From Nitrospira defluvii (GTDB lineage: Bacteria > Nitrospirota > Nitrospiria > Nitrospirales > Nitrospiraceae): a DNA stretch of 64,000 nt. Position numbers and translations under genes: made by a program. The notes beneath the pieces are model-generated. The model worked only from the letters and a program-made list of their open reading frames with translations, had not been told where the DNA came from and did no database searches. Where the stretch lies: assembly GCA_000196815.1 (NCBI GenBank), contig FP929003.1, positions 3,061,501 through 3,125,500 of the forward strand. Reading direction: 5' to 3'. Positions 1 to 8,779 of this stretch are shown piece after piece; within the stretch, counting starts at the first letter, position 1, and every line of letters starts with the position of its first letter.

Positions 1-413
1 TCGGTGTTGCGGAGCCGTTTTCCCCAGCGCATGTCCCGTGAGACAAACGGGGCGCGGCTCATGCTCTCCACTCCCCCCACGACTTGTGCGTCTGCATCCT
101 CACTTTGAATGTTCTGGTAGGCATTGACGAACGGCTGGAGACCGGAGGAGCAGTTTCGCTGCACCGAATAGGCCGGGGTACGCACAGGCAGTCCGGCCAT
201 GAGCGCGATCGCACGCGCGACGTTGTACGCATCACTCGTGTGACCAACGGAGCCCACGATCACTTCGTCGATGAGCCGGGGATCCACCTTGGCACGCGAG
301 ACGGCTTCACGCACGACCAATTCCCCCATCTTGTGAGGCGGAAGGTCCTTCAGGGCACCGCCGAAGTTGCCGATGGGAGTGCGTACGCCGGCGACGATGA
401 CGACCTCTCTCAT
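1..413 (-). CDS. Acetyl-CoA acyltransferase (thiolase), N-terminal part only
   Basis: Thiolases cleave 3-ketoacyl-CoA with CoA, or condense two acetyl-CoA units, in the cytoplasm. The reading frame starts at an ATG at 413 and runs off the left edge, so 137 residues are visible. It opens with MREVVIVAGVRTPIGNFGG and carries the nucleophile motif RNCSSGLQ, with Cys88 in the usual position, then VGGVESMSRAP; all are thiolase signatures. The C-terminal His and Cys motifs lie outside the window. The acyl-CoA synthetase gene ends 18 nt upstream on the same strand, so the two are probably co-transcribed for fatty-acid or acyl-CoA breakdown. A second, complete thiolase lies at 9934-11118. Family is secure; the substrate is not. 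Confidence 0.9.
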   Translation of the reverse strand, partial: MREVVIVAGVRTPIGNFGGALKDLPPHKMGELVVREAVSRAKVDPRLIDEVIVGSVGHTSDAYNVARAIALMAGLPVRTPAYSVQRNCSSGLQPFVNAYQNIQSEDADAQVVGGVESMSRAPFVSRDMRWGKRLRNT

Positions 414-431
414 GGTGCCCTCCTCGCAGCC

Positions 432-2147
432 TCACATCGCCTTGCGCGACGCCTGCATACCGGCCGGGACCGTATCCGCCTCATCGCGCAAGGCGCGTCG
501 CAACACCTTCCCGATAATGGTGCGTGGCAATTCAGTGCGAAATTCGATAGCCACCGGGACCTTGAATCGTGCCAGCGACCGGCGGCAGTGCTCGATCAAC
601 TCTCTCTCGGTGACAGCACATCCCTCCTTCTGCACGACAAACGCCTTGACCGCTTCTCCATAATGGTGGTCGGGAGCCCCCACCACCACCGCCTCACGCA
701 CGGCGGGATGCTGATACAGGATTTCTTCAACCTCCCGCGGATAGACGGTCTCCCCCCATGGCTTGATGACATCTTTCTTGCGATCCAGAAAAAAGAAAAA
801 GCCACATTCATCCCGCCTCACAATATCTCCGGTGTAGAGCCAGCCGTCGCGCAACACCGCTTGCGTGTCCTCGGTTTTCCTCCAATAGCCCTGCATCACC
901 TGCGGCCCGCGGACGATCAGTTCCCCCGCTTCTCCCGTAGGGATGTCCCGGAGGCCCGTTTCTTCATCCACAATCCGCGCGTCCGTATCGGGAAACGGCA
1001 ACCCCATCGAGCCTTGCGGATGAACCCCGTGAATCGGGTTGCAATGGGTGGTGGGACCCGCCTCGGTCAACCCGTATCCTTCTGAAATCCTGACCCCGCT
1101 CAGCCGCTCGAATCGTTCCTGCACCTCGCTCAGCAACGGGCTGGCTCCGCAAAGGCACACCCGTATCGAATGTAAGTCGTACTGTCCGACTTTCGGACAA
1201 TCTGTGATCATGGCAAACATGACCGGCACGCCCGACACAATGGTGACCCGGTGCTGATGAATCAGCTTCACCGCCTCCTCCGCATGGAATCTCGGGAGCA
1301 AGACGATCTGAGAACCGGTCGCGACGGCGAGATTCTGGCAGGTACTCAGCCCATAACAATGGAAAAACGGCACCGCGCCCAGGAAGACTTCCTTCCCCTC
1401 CTGAAAATCCGAACACCAGAGGCGCCCCTGCATCGCATTGACCACCACGTTACGATGCGAGAGCATGACACCCTTGGGGGTGCCGGTCGTGCCGCCGGTA
1501 TATTGAATCTGGGCCAGCGCGTCCGGCTCCATCGATGGTAGAAGCGGGGAATCATCTTCGGTGTGGGGGGATGCCGCGTCGAGCAATGCAAGAAAGTCAT
1601 AGACCGGGGGAGTTTTTTCGACCGCCACCCAGCGCTTTGCCAGCCGGGCCTTAAGCGGATAGAGCAGTCGCTTCACGGGCGGAAGAAAATCTCCGAGGCT
1701 GGTGATGATGATCCGTTCAGGCAGGCCCGTCTGCTCGCGGACGGCATGAACGCGGGGATAAAACAGATCCAGCGCAACGATAATCTCGCTGCCGGCGTCG
1801 GCCAACTGACTGTGAATTTCACGTTCGACGTAAAGAGGATTCATGGGCGCGACAATCGCTCCGGCCTTCAATACGCCGTAATAGGCGATGACCGCCTGTG
1901 GAATATTCGGCAGCATGAGAGCGACCCGATCGCCCCTCTTCACGCCGAGCCGCAGCAACCCACGTGCAAAACGCGTGGTCAGATCGTTCAGTTCACGGAA
2001 GGAAAGACGCGCGCCATAAAAGAAGAGTGCGGTCGATTCGGGGAAACATGAGGCGGAGCGACGAAGCAGGTCCGGGACGGTCCATTCCGGATAGGCGGAG
2101 GAGAGAGGAACACCCGCATCGTAGCGGCTGATCCACACGCGCTCCAT
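432..2147 (-). CDS. Long-chain acyl-CoA synthetase (AMP-forming), FadD-like
   Basis: The enzyme activates a carboxylic acid to its acyl-CoA through an acyl-adenylate. The 571 residues match the usual length of the FadD group. The P-loop-like AMP motif YTGGTTGTPKGV lies near residue 215, followed by GYGLTEAGP, GWLYTGD and the hinge region DRKKDVIKPWGETVYP; the terminal RTIIGKVLRR motif holds the catalytic Lys. The start at 2147 has GGAGGATC just upstream. It lies between the diiron protein (24 nt upstream) and the thiolase (18 nt downstream), so the three form one transcription unit. A medium- or long-chain fatty acid is the likely substrate, but aryl acids cannot be excluded. Confidence 0.9.
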   Translation of the reverse strand: MERVWISRYDAGVPLSSAYPEWTVPDLLRRSASCFPESTALFFYGARLSFRELNDLTTRFARGLLRLGVKRGDRVALMLPNIPQAVIAYYGVLKAGAIVAPMNPLYVEREIHSQLADAGSEIIVALDLFYPRVHAVREQTGLPERIIITSLGDFLPPVKRLLYPLKARLAKRWVAVEKTPPVYDFLALLDAASPHTEDDSPLLPSMEPDALAQIQYTGGTTGTPKGVMLSHRNVVVNAMQGRLWCSDFQEGKEVFLGAVPFFHCYGLSTCQNLAVATGSQIVLLPRFHAEEAVKLIHQHRVTIVSGVPVMFAMITDCPKVGQYDLHSIRVCLCGASPLLSEVQERFERLSGVRISEGYGLTEAGPTTHCNPIHGVHPQGSMGLPFPDTDARIVDEETGLRDIPTGEAGELIVRGPQVMQGYWRKTEDTQAVLRDGWLYTGDIVRRDECGFFFFLDRKKDVIKPWGETVYPREVEEILYQHPAVREAVVVGAPDHHYGEAVKAFVVQKEGCAVTERELIEHCRRSLARFKVPVAIEFRTELPRTIIGKVLRRALRDEADTVPAGMQASRKAM

Positions 2148-2171
2148 GTGATCCTCCGACCCGCGGCCGGG

Positions 2172-2939
2172 TCAATGCGATTGTCCGCGCAGTTCACTCG
2201 CCAACTGCCGTGCCGGCCGAGGCCGGCTCCGTCGGATACCGGACACCTTTCGTTCCAGCCCCATCCAAAACCCTTCGAGATAGTCCAGCACCGCGTTCAT
2301 TCCCAGGCAAAAATCTCTCTGCTCTTGTGCGCTGATCGTTGCGCACCCGTTCGCCCCCGCTCCTCCGACAGCTTCCACGGCATGCTCCATGGCTCTTTCA
2401 TGCTCGGATTCGAGTTGGCGGTGGAAGGTGAAATACGTCATGTCCATGCGCGGATAGCGAACCTGCTTTAACCGGGCCAACCCCGGAATCAAATGATCCC
2501 ACATCGTGATGGCCATATTCTCCAGACCAAAAGACGCTCCCAGCGCCGTCGCGTGACGCCTACTGCTATAAAGCCGTTCCATGCCCTGGATATACGCCCT
2601 TGTGCTGGGCTTCATGGGTGTGTGCATCGCGTCATGAATGTCGATGCCGATCGAACGGAGGAAGTTCCGGTACAGCAATTCGTGTCGATGCTTGACGACG
2701 CCGTCGCCCAGTTCCGAGTAGAGGACTTTCGTCAGCTCATCGGCCACGGCCTCATCTTCAGTGTTGACTAATTGAGCGGCAAGGATGCGGGGGAAGAATC
2801 GCGCAAAACTATAAAACTCGACGGCAAATTCATGGAACTCTCTGTCGGTCACCTCACCGGCTTGAAACCGTGTCAGGTAGGTATTATTGATCGCTCCATG
2901 CCGGAGCACGTCCGCGCGCACATGTTCGTAAAACGACAT
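2172..2939 (-). CDS. Heme-oxygenase-like diiron protein (iron-containing redox enzyme family)
   Basis: This 255-residue, probably all-helical protein resembles the heme-oxygenase-like diiron superfamily that includes TenA/PqqC-fold oxidases, UndA fatty-acid decarboxylase and the chlamydial CADD protein. A plausible metal set is Glu76, His84, Glu140 (in FGLEN), His173, Glu177 and His180 (in FHRQLESEH); the spacing of the last three is typical of the group. The start at 2939 has a strong GGAGG upstream. It is the first gene of the minus-strand unit with acyl-CoA synthetase and thiolase, and is divergent from the homogentisate genes. The context suggests oxidation of a fatty or acyl substrate, but that is inference; the reaction is unknown. 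Confidence 0.7.
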   Translation of the reverse strand: MSFYEHVRADVLRHGAINNTYLTRFQAGEVTDREFHEFAVEFYSFARFFPRILAAQLVNTEDEAVADELTKVLYSELGDGVVKHRHELLYRNFLRSIGIDIHDAMHTPMKPSTRAYIQGMERLYSSRRHATALGASFGLENMAITMWDHLIPGLARLKQVRYPRMDMTYFTFHRQLESEHERAMEHAVEAVGGAGANGCATISAQEQRDFCLGMNAVLDYLEGFWMGLERKVSGIRRSRPRPARQLASELRGQSH

Positions 2940-3046
2940 CGTGCACCTCCGCGGTCATACCGGGATGCCCCTTCTCGTCCCAACCGAACTTCGTGCGAAT
3001 GTTCGTTCTCATGTTCATCGCCATGGCAAATGATACAAAATCTATA

Positions 3047-3074
3047 TTGAATGATGCAACTCTTATGTTATATA
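3047..3074 (+). promoter_or_regulatory. Predicted sigma70-type promoter of the catabolic run
   Basis: A -35 element TTGAAT (3047-3052) and a -10 element TATATA (3069-3074) are separated by 16 nt in an unusually AT-rich stretch. Transcription would begin near 3081, giving a leader of about 85 nt before the VOC dioxygenase gene. It is the only good promoter seen ahead of the long plus-strand run. Confidence 0.5.
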
Positions 3075-3164
3075 GTGTGAGCATATGTGACGCCCGCTCT
3101 TCCCGATCGCGACAATGGCATGAGTTCCTTCCACGTTTTCCGAGGCCGCGTAGGAGGACCCACC

Positions 3165-3761
3165 ATGAAAGAAGCCATCGGTTTTGATCACATCACGCTC
3201 TGCGTGAAAAATCTTGCCGCCGCCGAATCCCTCTTTACCACCGTACTCGGCTTTCACGTGATTTGGTCCGCTCAGGATGTCGGCAGTGACATGTCGAGCA
3301 TGGACACCATCGTCGTTCAACGGGGCGATGCGAAGATCGCACTCATGCAAGGTCGCAATAAGACCCGTCGGTCCCAGATCTGTGACTTTATCGATAAATA
3401 CGGCGAGGGGGTTCAGCACATCGCCATCGAGGTCGATGACATCGATGCGGTGTGCCGCGAATGGGAATCCCATGGAGTCCGATTCTCCGGAGAAACCAAG
3501 AATGGCCGCGACGGCTTCGGGCCCCTCAAGCAGCGATTCACTTATCCCCTGTTCCCCGGGTGCGGCCTGTTCCTGGAACTGACCCAACGGCAGCACGGGC
3601 TGGAGGAATCCAAGACCTTCGTGCGCGCCACCGTCGAGGCGCTTTATCGGGATATTGAGCGGGATCAAACCAGAGGAATCGAGCACACGATTATCGACTA
3701 CGAAACCCTTCCGCTTCCCTTTAAAGACGCCCCATCCGAGTCGTTTCAGTCGACGTCGTAA
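3165..3761 (+). CDS. Single-domain VOC dioxygenase, 4-hydroxyphenylpyruvate dioxygenase-like
   Basis: 4-Hydroxyphenylpyruvate dioxygenase makes homogentisate, the substrate of the next gene product. This protein has only 198 residues, whereas classical HPPD has about 350 and two VOC domains. It matches the catalytic C-terminal domain: the iron ligands are His9 (GFDHITL), His85 (GVQHIAIEVDDI) and Glu138 (LFLELTQRQ), and FGPLKQRFTYPL resembles the HPPD core. The ATG at 3165 follows TAGGAGG with ideal spacing; the frame is open further upstream but lacks a ribosome site there. Its place directly before homogentisate dioxygenase and fumarylacetoacetase supports the role. A VOC enzyme for another keto acid remains possible. 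Confidence 0.75.
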   Translation: MKEAIGFDHITLCVKNLAAAESLFTTVLGFHVIWSAQDVGSDMSSMDTIVVQRGDAKIALMQGRNKTRRSQICDFIDKYGEGVQHIAIEVDDIDAVCREWESHGVRFSGETKNGRDGFGPLKQRFTYPLFPGCGLFLELTQRQHGLEESKTFVRATVEALYRDIERDQTRGIEHTIIDYETLPLPFKDAPSESFQSTS

Positions 3762-3798
3762 AACATCGGTCCCTCCCTGAGGCATCAGGAGGTTCGTG

Positions 3799-4914
3799 AT
3801 GTACCTAGTGAAAAAAGGCGCCCCTCCCAATCAGGCACACGTCGGCGTTCCGGACGGACTCCACGAGGAAGAGCATGGTCGTCAGGGGTTCAGCGGCCCC
3901 TCCTCCCACCTGTACCATCACCATCCGCCGACTGCATGGAGCCGAATAGAAGGTCCGCTCCGGCCGCGGGCGTTTACCTGCACCGAGTTGCCCACCGCCG
4001 ACCATCATTCCGCCGACGGACGCCCCACCGTCGTCTTGCAGAGTCCGGATGCACGTGTCTCCTTATCCAGACGCGCGGAGACGATGCCGCACTTCGTGCG
4101 CAATGCCGACGGAGACGAAATCGTCTTCGTGCATCGAGGACATGGCCGGTGGGAAACGGAATACGGATTCCTGAGGTATGAACCGGGCGACTACCTGGTG
4201 ATTCCGAAAGGCACCACGTACCGGGTTCATGTCGATACGAAGGGAGAACCGGGGCTGTTTCTCATTGTCGAGACCCCGGCGCCTGTCGAGATGCCGGATC
4301 GAGGCCCGCTCGGCCGCCATGCGTTATTTGATCCGGGAGTCCTCACCGCGCCGGAACTGGCGATGCCTCCGGAGGACGCCCATAGTCGCCAGGAATGGGA
4401 AGTGCGCATCAAGCGGGACGGTGACTACACCCGTGTGTATTACCCGTTTTATCCAATGGATGTTGCGGCCTGGAAGGGTGACCTCTGGGTCGCCAAGTTG
4501 AACGTGCGGGATTTTCGTCCGGTCGTCAGCCCCCGCTATCACCTCCCGCCCAGCGTACACACGACCTTTCAGGCCGGTGGATTGCTGGTTTCGACCTTTG
4601 CGCCAAGGCCGTTGGAAAGCGACCCGCGCGCGCTTCGCGTTCCCTTTTATCATCGCAACATGGACTATGACGAAGTGCTCTTTTACCACCAGGGATCGTT
4701 CTTCAGCCGCGCCGGCATTCACGCCGGCATGTTCACGCTGCATCCCCAAGGGATTCATCATGGCCCGCAGCCGCAGGCCATCGCCGCGAGCCAGACCAAG
4801 GAGCAGACGGACGAAGTCGCCGTGATGATCGAATCGCGACGGGCCTTTACGGTGATGCCCGAATGCGACGCCGTTGAACTGAAAGACTATGCGATGAGTT
4901 GGAGCCGCCCATGA
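3799..4914 (+). CDS. hmgA: Homogentisate 1,2-dioxygenase
   Basis: The enzyme opens the ring of homogentisate to maleylacetoacetate using Fe(II) and O2. The 371-residue product is a two-cupin protein of the shorter HmgA type. Fe ligand candidates appear in HRNMDYDEVLFYH (His, Glu) and LHPQGIHHGPQP (His), and the N-terminal cupin carries GDEIVFVHRGHG and EPGDYLVIPKGT. ATG 3799 is preferred because AGGAGG lies 6 nt upstream; the GTG at 3796 is too close to it. The stop overlaps the start of the fumarylacetoacetase gene by ATGA, so translation is coupled. No separate maleylacetoacetate isomerase is visible nearby. Confidence 0.88.
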   Translation: MYLVKKGAPPNQAHVGVPDGLHEEEHGRQGFSGPSSHLYHHHPPTAWSRIEGPLRPRAFTCTELPTADHHSADGRPTVVLQSPDARVSLSRRAETMPHFVRNADGDEIVFVHRGHGRWETEYGFLRYEPGDYLVIPKGTTYRVHVDTKGEPGLFLIVETPAPVEMPDRGPLGRHALFDPGVLTAPELAMPPEDAHSRQEWEVRIKRDGDYTRVYYPFYPMDVAAWKGDLWVAKLNVRDFRPVVSPRYHLPPSVHTTFQAGGLLVSTFAPRPLESDPRALRVPFYHRNMDYDEVLFYHQGSFFSRAGIHAGMFTLHPQGIHHGPQPQAIAASQTKEQTDEVAVMIESRRAFTVMPECDAVELKDYAMSWSRP

Positions 4915-5915
4915 AACTCGTCAGCTTCCAGGTACGCACTCCCGTCGGAACCTTCACCAGAATCGGTGCGCTGCACGGGGCCTCGATCGTGGACCTCAAC
5001 ATGGCGCACGCGCGACGACTCACCGATCAGGGCGAAACACAACCGCGCCGCCTCGCCGACGCGCAAGTTCCCGCCACCATGTTGGAGTTTTTGGAAGGCG
5101 GCCCCGCCGCGACAGACGCGGCCCGTCGCGCATTCGACTACGTCGTAGGCTATGATTCCTCCGTCACAGGTCCGGCAGGTGAGACCATCGTCTACGATCC
5201 GGCGAGCGTCCGATTGACGGCTCCCCTCCCCAATCCTTCGTCTCTGCGCGATTTTATCGCCTTCGAGGAGCACATTGCGGCGACCTCCAAACGACGCGGA
5301 CAGCCGATCCCGCCGGAATGGTACAAGGCCCCGGTCTACTACAAAGGCAACCACCGGACGATCGTCGGACCCGACCATGAGCTCCGGTGGCCGCTCAACA
5401 CACACAAACTGGACTACGAACTGGAGTTGGCGTGCATCATCGGACGCAAAGGAATCGATATCGCGGAACGCGATGCCGCGAACTACATCGCCGGTTACAC
5501 GATCATGAACGACTTCAGCGCGCGGGACATTCAATTTCAGGAAATGGCCTGCCGCCTCGGGCCGGCAAAAGGCAAAGATTTCGCCACCGCCATCGGTCCC
5601 TGCATCGTCACCCCCGACGACATTCAGGATCTCGCGGCCCTGCGGATGATCGCCCGTATCAACGGCGACATCTGGTCCGAGGGGCGCTTCGGCACGATCC
5701 ATTGGTCGTTTTCGCACATGATCGAGCACGTGTCGCGTGGTGAGTTCCTCTATCCCGGGGATCTGTTCGGTTCGGGAACGGTCGGCGGCGGATGTGGATT
5801 GGAGTTGGATCGATACCTGAAACCGGGCGACGTCGTCGAATTGGAGATTCAGCCGATCGGTATTCTGAGAACGACCATTGCGGCACAGGACGAGAGGAGC
5901 ACAGGACGGTCATGA
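4911..5915 (+). CDS. Fumarylacetoacetate hydrolase family protein
   Basis: Fumarylacetoacetase splits the ring-cleavage product into fumarate and acetoacetate. The 334-residue protein has the FAH fold signatures in order: GPDHELRWP, LDYELELACIIGRKG with two metal-binding Glu, GYTIMNDFSARD with the metal-binding Asp, and KGKDFATAIGPCIVTPDD. The C-terminal GSGTVGGGCGLELDR is also typical. The ATG at 4911 overlaps the preceding stop and has GGAG upstream. The family also contains acylpyruvases and other C-C hydrolases, but the neighbour homogentisate dioxygenase makes the tyrosine-pathway role most likely. Confidence 0.88.
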   Translation: MKLVSFQVRTPVGTFTRIGALHGASIVDLNMAHARRLTDQGETQPRRLADAQVPATMLEFLEGGPAATDAARRAFDYVVGYDSSVTGPAGETIVYDPASVRLTAPLPNPSSLRDFIAFEEHIAATSKRRGQPIPPEWYKAPVYYKGNHRTIVGPDHELRWPLNTHKLDYELELACIIGRKGIDIAERDAANYIAGYTIMNDFSARDIQFQEMACRLGPAKGKDFATAIGPCIVTPDDIQDLAALRMIARINGDIWSEGRFGTIHWSFSHMIEHVSRGEFLYPGDLFGSGTVGGGCGLELDRYLKPGDVVELEIQPIGILRTTIAAQDERSTGRS

Positions 5916-6673
5916 TGTCATCAATCGCAAAATCCTCGGAACCCGCCATCCTGGAGCTGATGGAGCGACAGAAGACGTTCTACAACGGGTCGGAGCTTGA
6001 CGTGCGGCTGGAACACCTCATTCGAGACACCCCGCATCCCACCCTGTCGTCCTGGGATATTCAACGCCTGCTCCGCGACTCGCGAGCGGTGTATTTCGAT
6101 AGCCATGTGGAAGTGGTCTCCGGCCACCACACGGATGTCTATCTGCGCTTTGAATCCATCGCGCGATTCCCCGACCTCGTGACCCTGATTGCGTCCAACA
6201 TGGCTGAGTGGGTCATGCAGACGTTTCGACACCATCCGCCGACGGGAATTATCACCACCTCATCCGACGCGCGTATGCTGGCCGAACGAACCAGCGACAT
6301 CCTGGCCGCACAGATGCCGCTCCGCGTCGTCCTGACCCCGTTTAATCATGAGACGGGCAAGATCGGCACCGACATCATCCAAGGCACAGTCGAAACGGGA
6401 GAACGCTTTCTCTCCTTAAACGATGTGACCACTCGCGGCCTCTGCGTCAGCAAATTGGGGAAGGTCGTGACGGATCGCGGAGGACAACTGGCAGGCATGA
6501 TGGTCTTTGCCAGGCGAGACAGCGGACAATTCCCGTTGATGGACGAACTCACGGCACGCTTTCCTTTTTACTTCGGCGTTGACCTGGACATGCCGCAGTG
6601 GGACGCACCCGATTGTCACTCGTGCAAGGAACACACACCCTTGCTGTCATGGCGGGATCTTCCGGCACTCTGA
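5912..6673 (+). CDS. Phosphoribosyltransferase-like protein (orotate PRTase-like fold)
   Basis: The 253-residue protein resembles type I phosphoribosyltransferases, especially orotate phosphoribosyltransferase. SGHHTDVYLRF (near residue 70) parallels the OPRT N-terminal motif, TGIITTSSDARMLAE resembles its central region, and FLSLNDVTTRG (near residues 167-177) sits where the PRPP loop normally reads VVDDVITTG. One acidic residue and the final TTG are altered, so catalysis is uncertain. A CHSC motif near the C-terminus could bind metal. The start overlaps the FAH stop (ATGA). No pyrimidine genes are nearby; its presence in an aromatic/branched-chain catabolic run is unexplained, and a regulatory or nucleotide-sensing role is only a guess. 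Confidence 0.6.
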   Translation: MMSSIAKSSEPAILELMERQKTFYNGSELDVRLEHLIRDTPHPTLSSWDIQRLLRDSRAVYFDSHVEVVSGHHTDVYLRFESIARFPDLVTLIASNMAEWVMQTFRHHPPTGIITTSSDARMLAERTSDILAAQMPLRVVLTPFNHETGKIGTDIIQGTVETGERFLSLNDVTTRGLCVSKLGKVVTDRGGQLAGMMVFARRDSGQFPLMDELTARFPFYFGVDLDMPQWDAPDCHSCKEHTPLLSWRDLPAL

Positions 6674-6703
6674 GTACCTGGCCACCTCACTCGGGAGGTC
6701 ATC

Positions 6704-7705
6704 ATGGACGTTGCGGTTATTGCCAATGAAATCAAACGCGGCGACCTCCTCGATATGTACTATTACCTCCGGTTGACGAGGAGCCTGGAAGACCGGATCA
6801 GCGCCCTCTACCGGCAGGGCCGCATCGTCGGCGGCGTCTATACGAGTCACGGGATGGAGGCGATCGCCGTCGGGTATGCCTCGGCGCTGAGGCCGGACGA
6901 TGTCATTGCGCCGTTTCACCGCGATATGGGCGCGTTTCTCATTCGCGGCTTTTCCCCCGGAGAAATCATCGCCCAGTACCTCGGCAAGCAGGGCGGCCCT
7001 ACCAAAGGAAAAGACGGCAATGTTCATATGGGCGATTTGAAACGCGGGATGATCGGATTCGTCAGCCATCTGGCCGACAATATGCCGGTCGCCGCCGGCG
7101 CAGCGCTGGCCTTCAAGATCAGAGGAGAGTCCCGCGTGGCCTTTGCCGGAACCGGCGACGGAGGAACGAGTCGGGGCGACTTTCATGAAGCCATGAACTT
7201 TGCGGCGGTGCGGCGGCTGCCGGTCGTGTTCTTCTGCACCAACAATCAATATGCCTATTCCACGCCGGTACGGTATCAAATGGCGATTACCGATGTGGTC
7301 GAGCGGGCGAACGCCTACGGGATGCCGGGCGAGATTGTGGACGGCAACGATGTGGCGGCCGTCTACCTCGCATCTCGGCAAGCCATCGCCAAGGCCCGGG
7401 CCGGCGAAGGCCCGACCTTTCTTGAATTTAAAACCATGCGGATGCATGGCCATTCCGAACATGACGCGGCCAAGTACGTCCCGCGCGAATTGCTGGAGGA
7501 ATGGAAAACCAAAGATCCCATCCTGAGAGCCGAACGTCTGGTGACGCAGTTGGGGTATGGCGATGCATCGTACTTTCATGAGGTGGGAGAACGAGCCAAG
7601 AAAGAAGTCGACGCAGGGATGGAGTTCGCCGAACAGAGCCCGCTGCCGGAAGGGCGGGAAACGCTGGTGGGAGTGTTCGCCATCGAAGACGAGGTGCACC
7701 CATGA
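6704..7705 (+). CDS. 2-Oxoacid dehydrogenase E1 component, alpha subunit
   Basis: E1 decarboxylates a 2-oxo acid with thiamine diphosphate and passes the acyl group to the lipoyl arm of E2. The 333-residue product carries the ThDP-binding motif GDGGTSRGDFHEAMNF (near residue 150) ending in CTNNQYAYSTP, and the phosphorylation-loop-like MRMHGHSEHD. GGGAGGTCATC precedes the ATG. It overlaps the beta-subunit gene by ATGA. Pyruvate, acetoin and branched-chain oxo acids are all possible substrates. The surrounding leucine and propionyl/methylmalonyl genes favour branched-chain oxo acids, but sequence alone does not decide. Confidence 0.88.
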   Translation: MDVAVIANEIKRGDLLDMYYYLRLTRSLEDRISALYRQGRIVGGVYTSHGMEAIAVGYASALRPDDVIAPFHRDMGAFLIRGFSPGEIIAQYLGKQGGPTKGKDGNVHMGDLKRGMIGFVSHLADNMPVAAGAALAFKIRGESRVAFAGTGDGGTSRGDFHEAMNFAAVRRLPVVFFCTNNQYAYSTPVRYQMAITDVVERANAYGMPGEIVDGNDVAAVYLASRQAIAKARAGEGPTFLEFKTMRMHGHSEHDAAKYVPRELLEEWKTKDPILRAERLVTQLGYGDASYFHEVGERAKKEVDAGMEFAEQSPLPEGRETLVGVFAIEDEVHP

Positions 7706-8694
7706 CGACCGCGACGCGCGCGCAGGAAGTCACCTACATAGACGCGATTTCACAGGCCCTGGATGAAGAGATGAGCCGGGACGAGCGTGTCTTTCTGATG
7801 GGTGAAGACATCGGCGCCTATGGTGGGGCGTTTAAGGTCACGGAGGGGTTCCTCAAAAAATATGGCGAATGGCGCGTGCTGGATACCCCCCTCTCCGAAT
7901 CCGGCTTTGTGGGCGCAGCCATCGGCGCAGCCATGATGGGACTGCGACCGGTGGTCGAGATGCAGTTTGCGGACTTCATTTCCTGCGCGTTCGACCAGAT
8001 CACCGAAGTGGCGGCCAAGAATCATTATCGCTGGGGCGCGGCCGTACCGTTGGTCATCCGGGCACCGTTCGGCGGAGGCGTTCACGGCGGTCCCTTTCAC
8101 TCCGAATGTCCCGAGGGCTGGTTCTTCCATTCTCCCGGACTCAAGATCGTCGCTCCGTCCACACCCTATGACGCAAAGGGACTGTTGAAGGCGGCCATTC
8201 GCGATCCTAACCCGGTCCTCTACTTTGAACACAAGTTTCTCTATCGCCGGATCAAAGCTGCCCTGCCTCAGGAGGATTACATCGTTCCCCTCGGAAAGGC
8301 AGAGGTGAAACGAACAGGCCGCGACGTCTCGCTCATCACATACGGAGCGATGGTCCATCTGGCCCTGGAAGCGGCGGAGCTGTTGGGCAAGGAAGGAATC
8401 GACCTTGAGGTGGTGGACCTTCGCACCTTGATCCCCCTCGACAAGGAGACGATGTACGCATCGGTGTGCAAAACCAGCAAGGTCATCCTTCTGCACGAGG
8501 ACAACAAAACCGGCGGGATCGGGGCCGAAATTTCCGCATTGCTGGCGGAAGACTGTTTCGACTGTCTGGACGGGCCGATTCTTCGCATCGCCCCGCCGGA
8601 CACGCCCGTGCCGTTCAGCACGCCGCTGGAAGAATTCTTTCTGCCCAAGGTGAGCGACATCGTCGCGGGAGCGAAGAAGTTGGCGGCCTATTGA
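7702..8694 (+). CDS. 2-Oxoacid dehydrogenase E1 component, beta subunit
   Basis: This is the second half of the E1 heterotetramer and binds the pyrophosphate end of ThDP at the alpha-beta interface. The 330 residues include the family features LMGEDIGAYGGAFKVTEGF, DTPLSESGFVGAAIGAAM, EMQFADFI and RAPFGGGVHGGPFHSE. The C-terminal transketolase-like domain has VVDLRTLIPLD and LLHEDNKTGGIGAEI. The length is normal for PdhB/BkdB-type subunits. Start and stop overlap its neighbour by four bases, so E1 alpha and beta are probably made in equal amounts. Substrate uncertainty is the same as for the alpha subunit. Confidence 0.9.
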   Translation: MTTATRAQEVTYIDAISQALDEEMSRDERVFLMGEDIGAYGGAFKVTEGFLKKYGEWRVLDTPLSESGFVGAAIGAAMMGLRPVVEMQFADFISCAFDQITEVAAKNHYRWGAAVPLVIRAPFGGGVHGGPFHSECPEGWFFHSPGLKIVAPSTPYDAKGLLKAAIRDPNPVLYFEHKFLYRRIKAALPQEDYIVPLGKAEVKRTGRDVSLITYGAMVHLALEAAELLGKEGIDLEVVDLRTLIPLDKETMYASVCKTSKVILLHEDNKTGGIGAEISALLAEDCFDCLDGPILRIAPPDTPVPFSTPLEEFFLPKVSDIVAGAKKLAAY

Positions 8695-8779
8695 ACGAAG
8701 CATGATTGAGAGGTCCGCAGGTTTCGGCAGGAACGTTTGTGAGGCCGTTGCCGCTGAAGACCGATCGCCGGAGGGTGAC

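Noticed and set aside
84..1085. Plus-strand frame over the thiolase and acyl-CoA synthetase genes
   Set aside because: Antisense shadow of well-supported genes with no recognisable domain.
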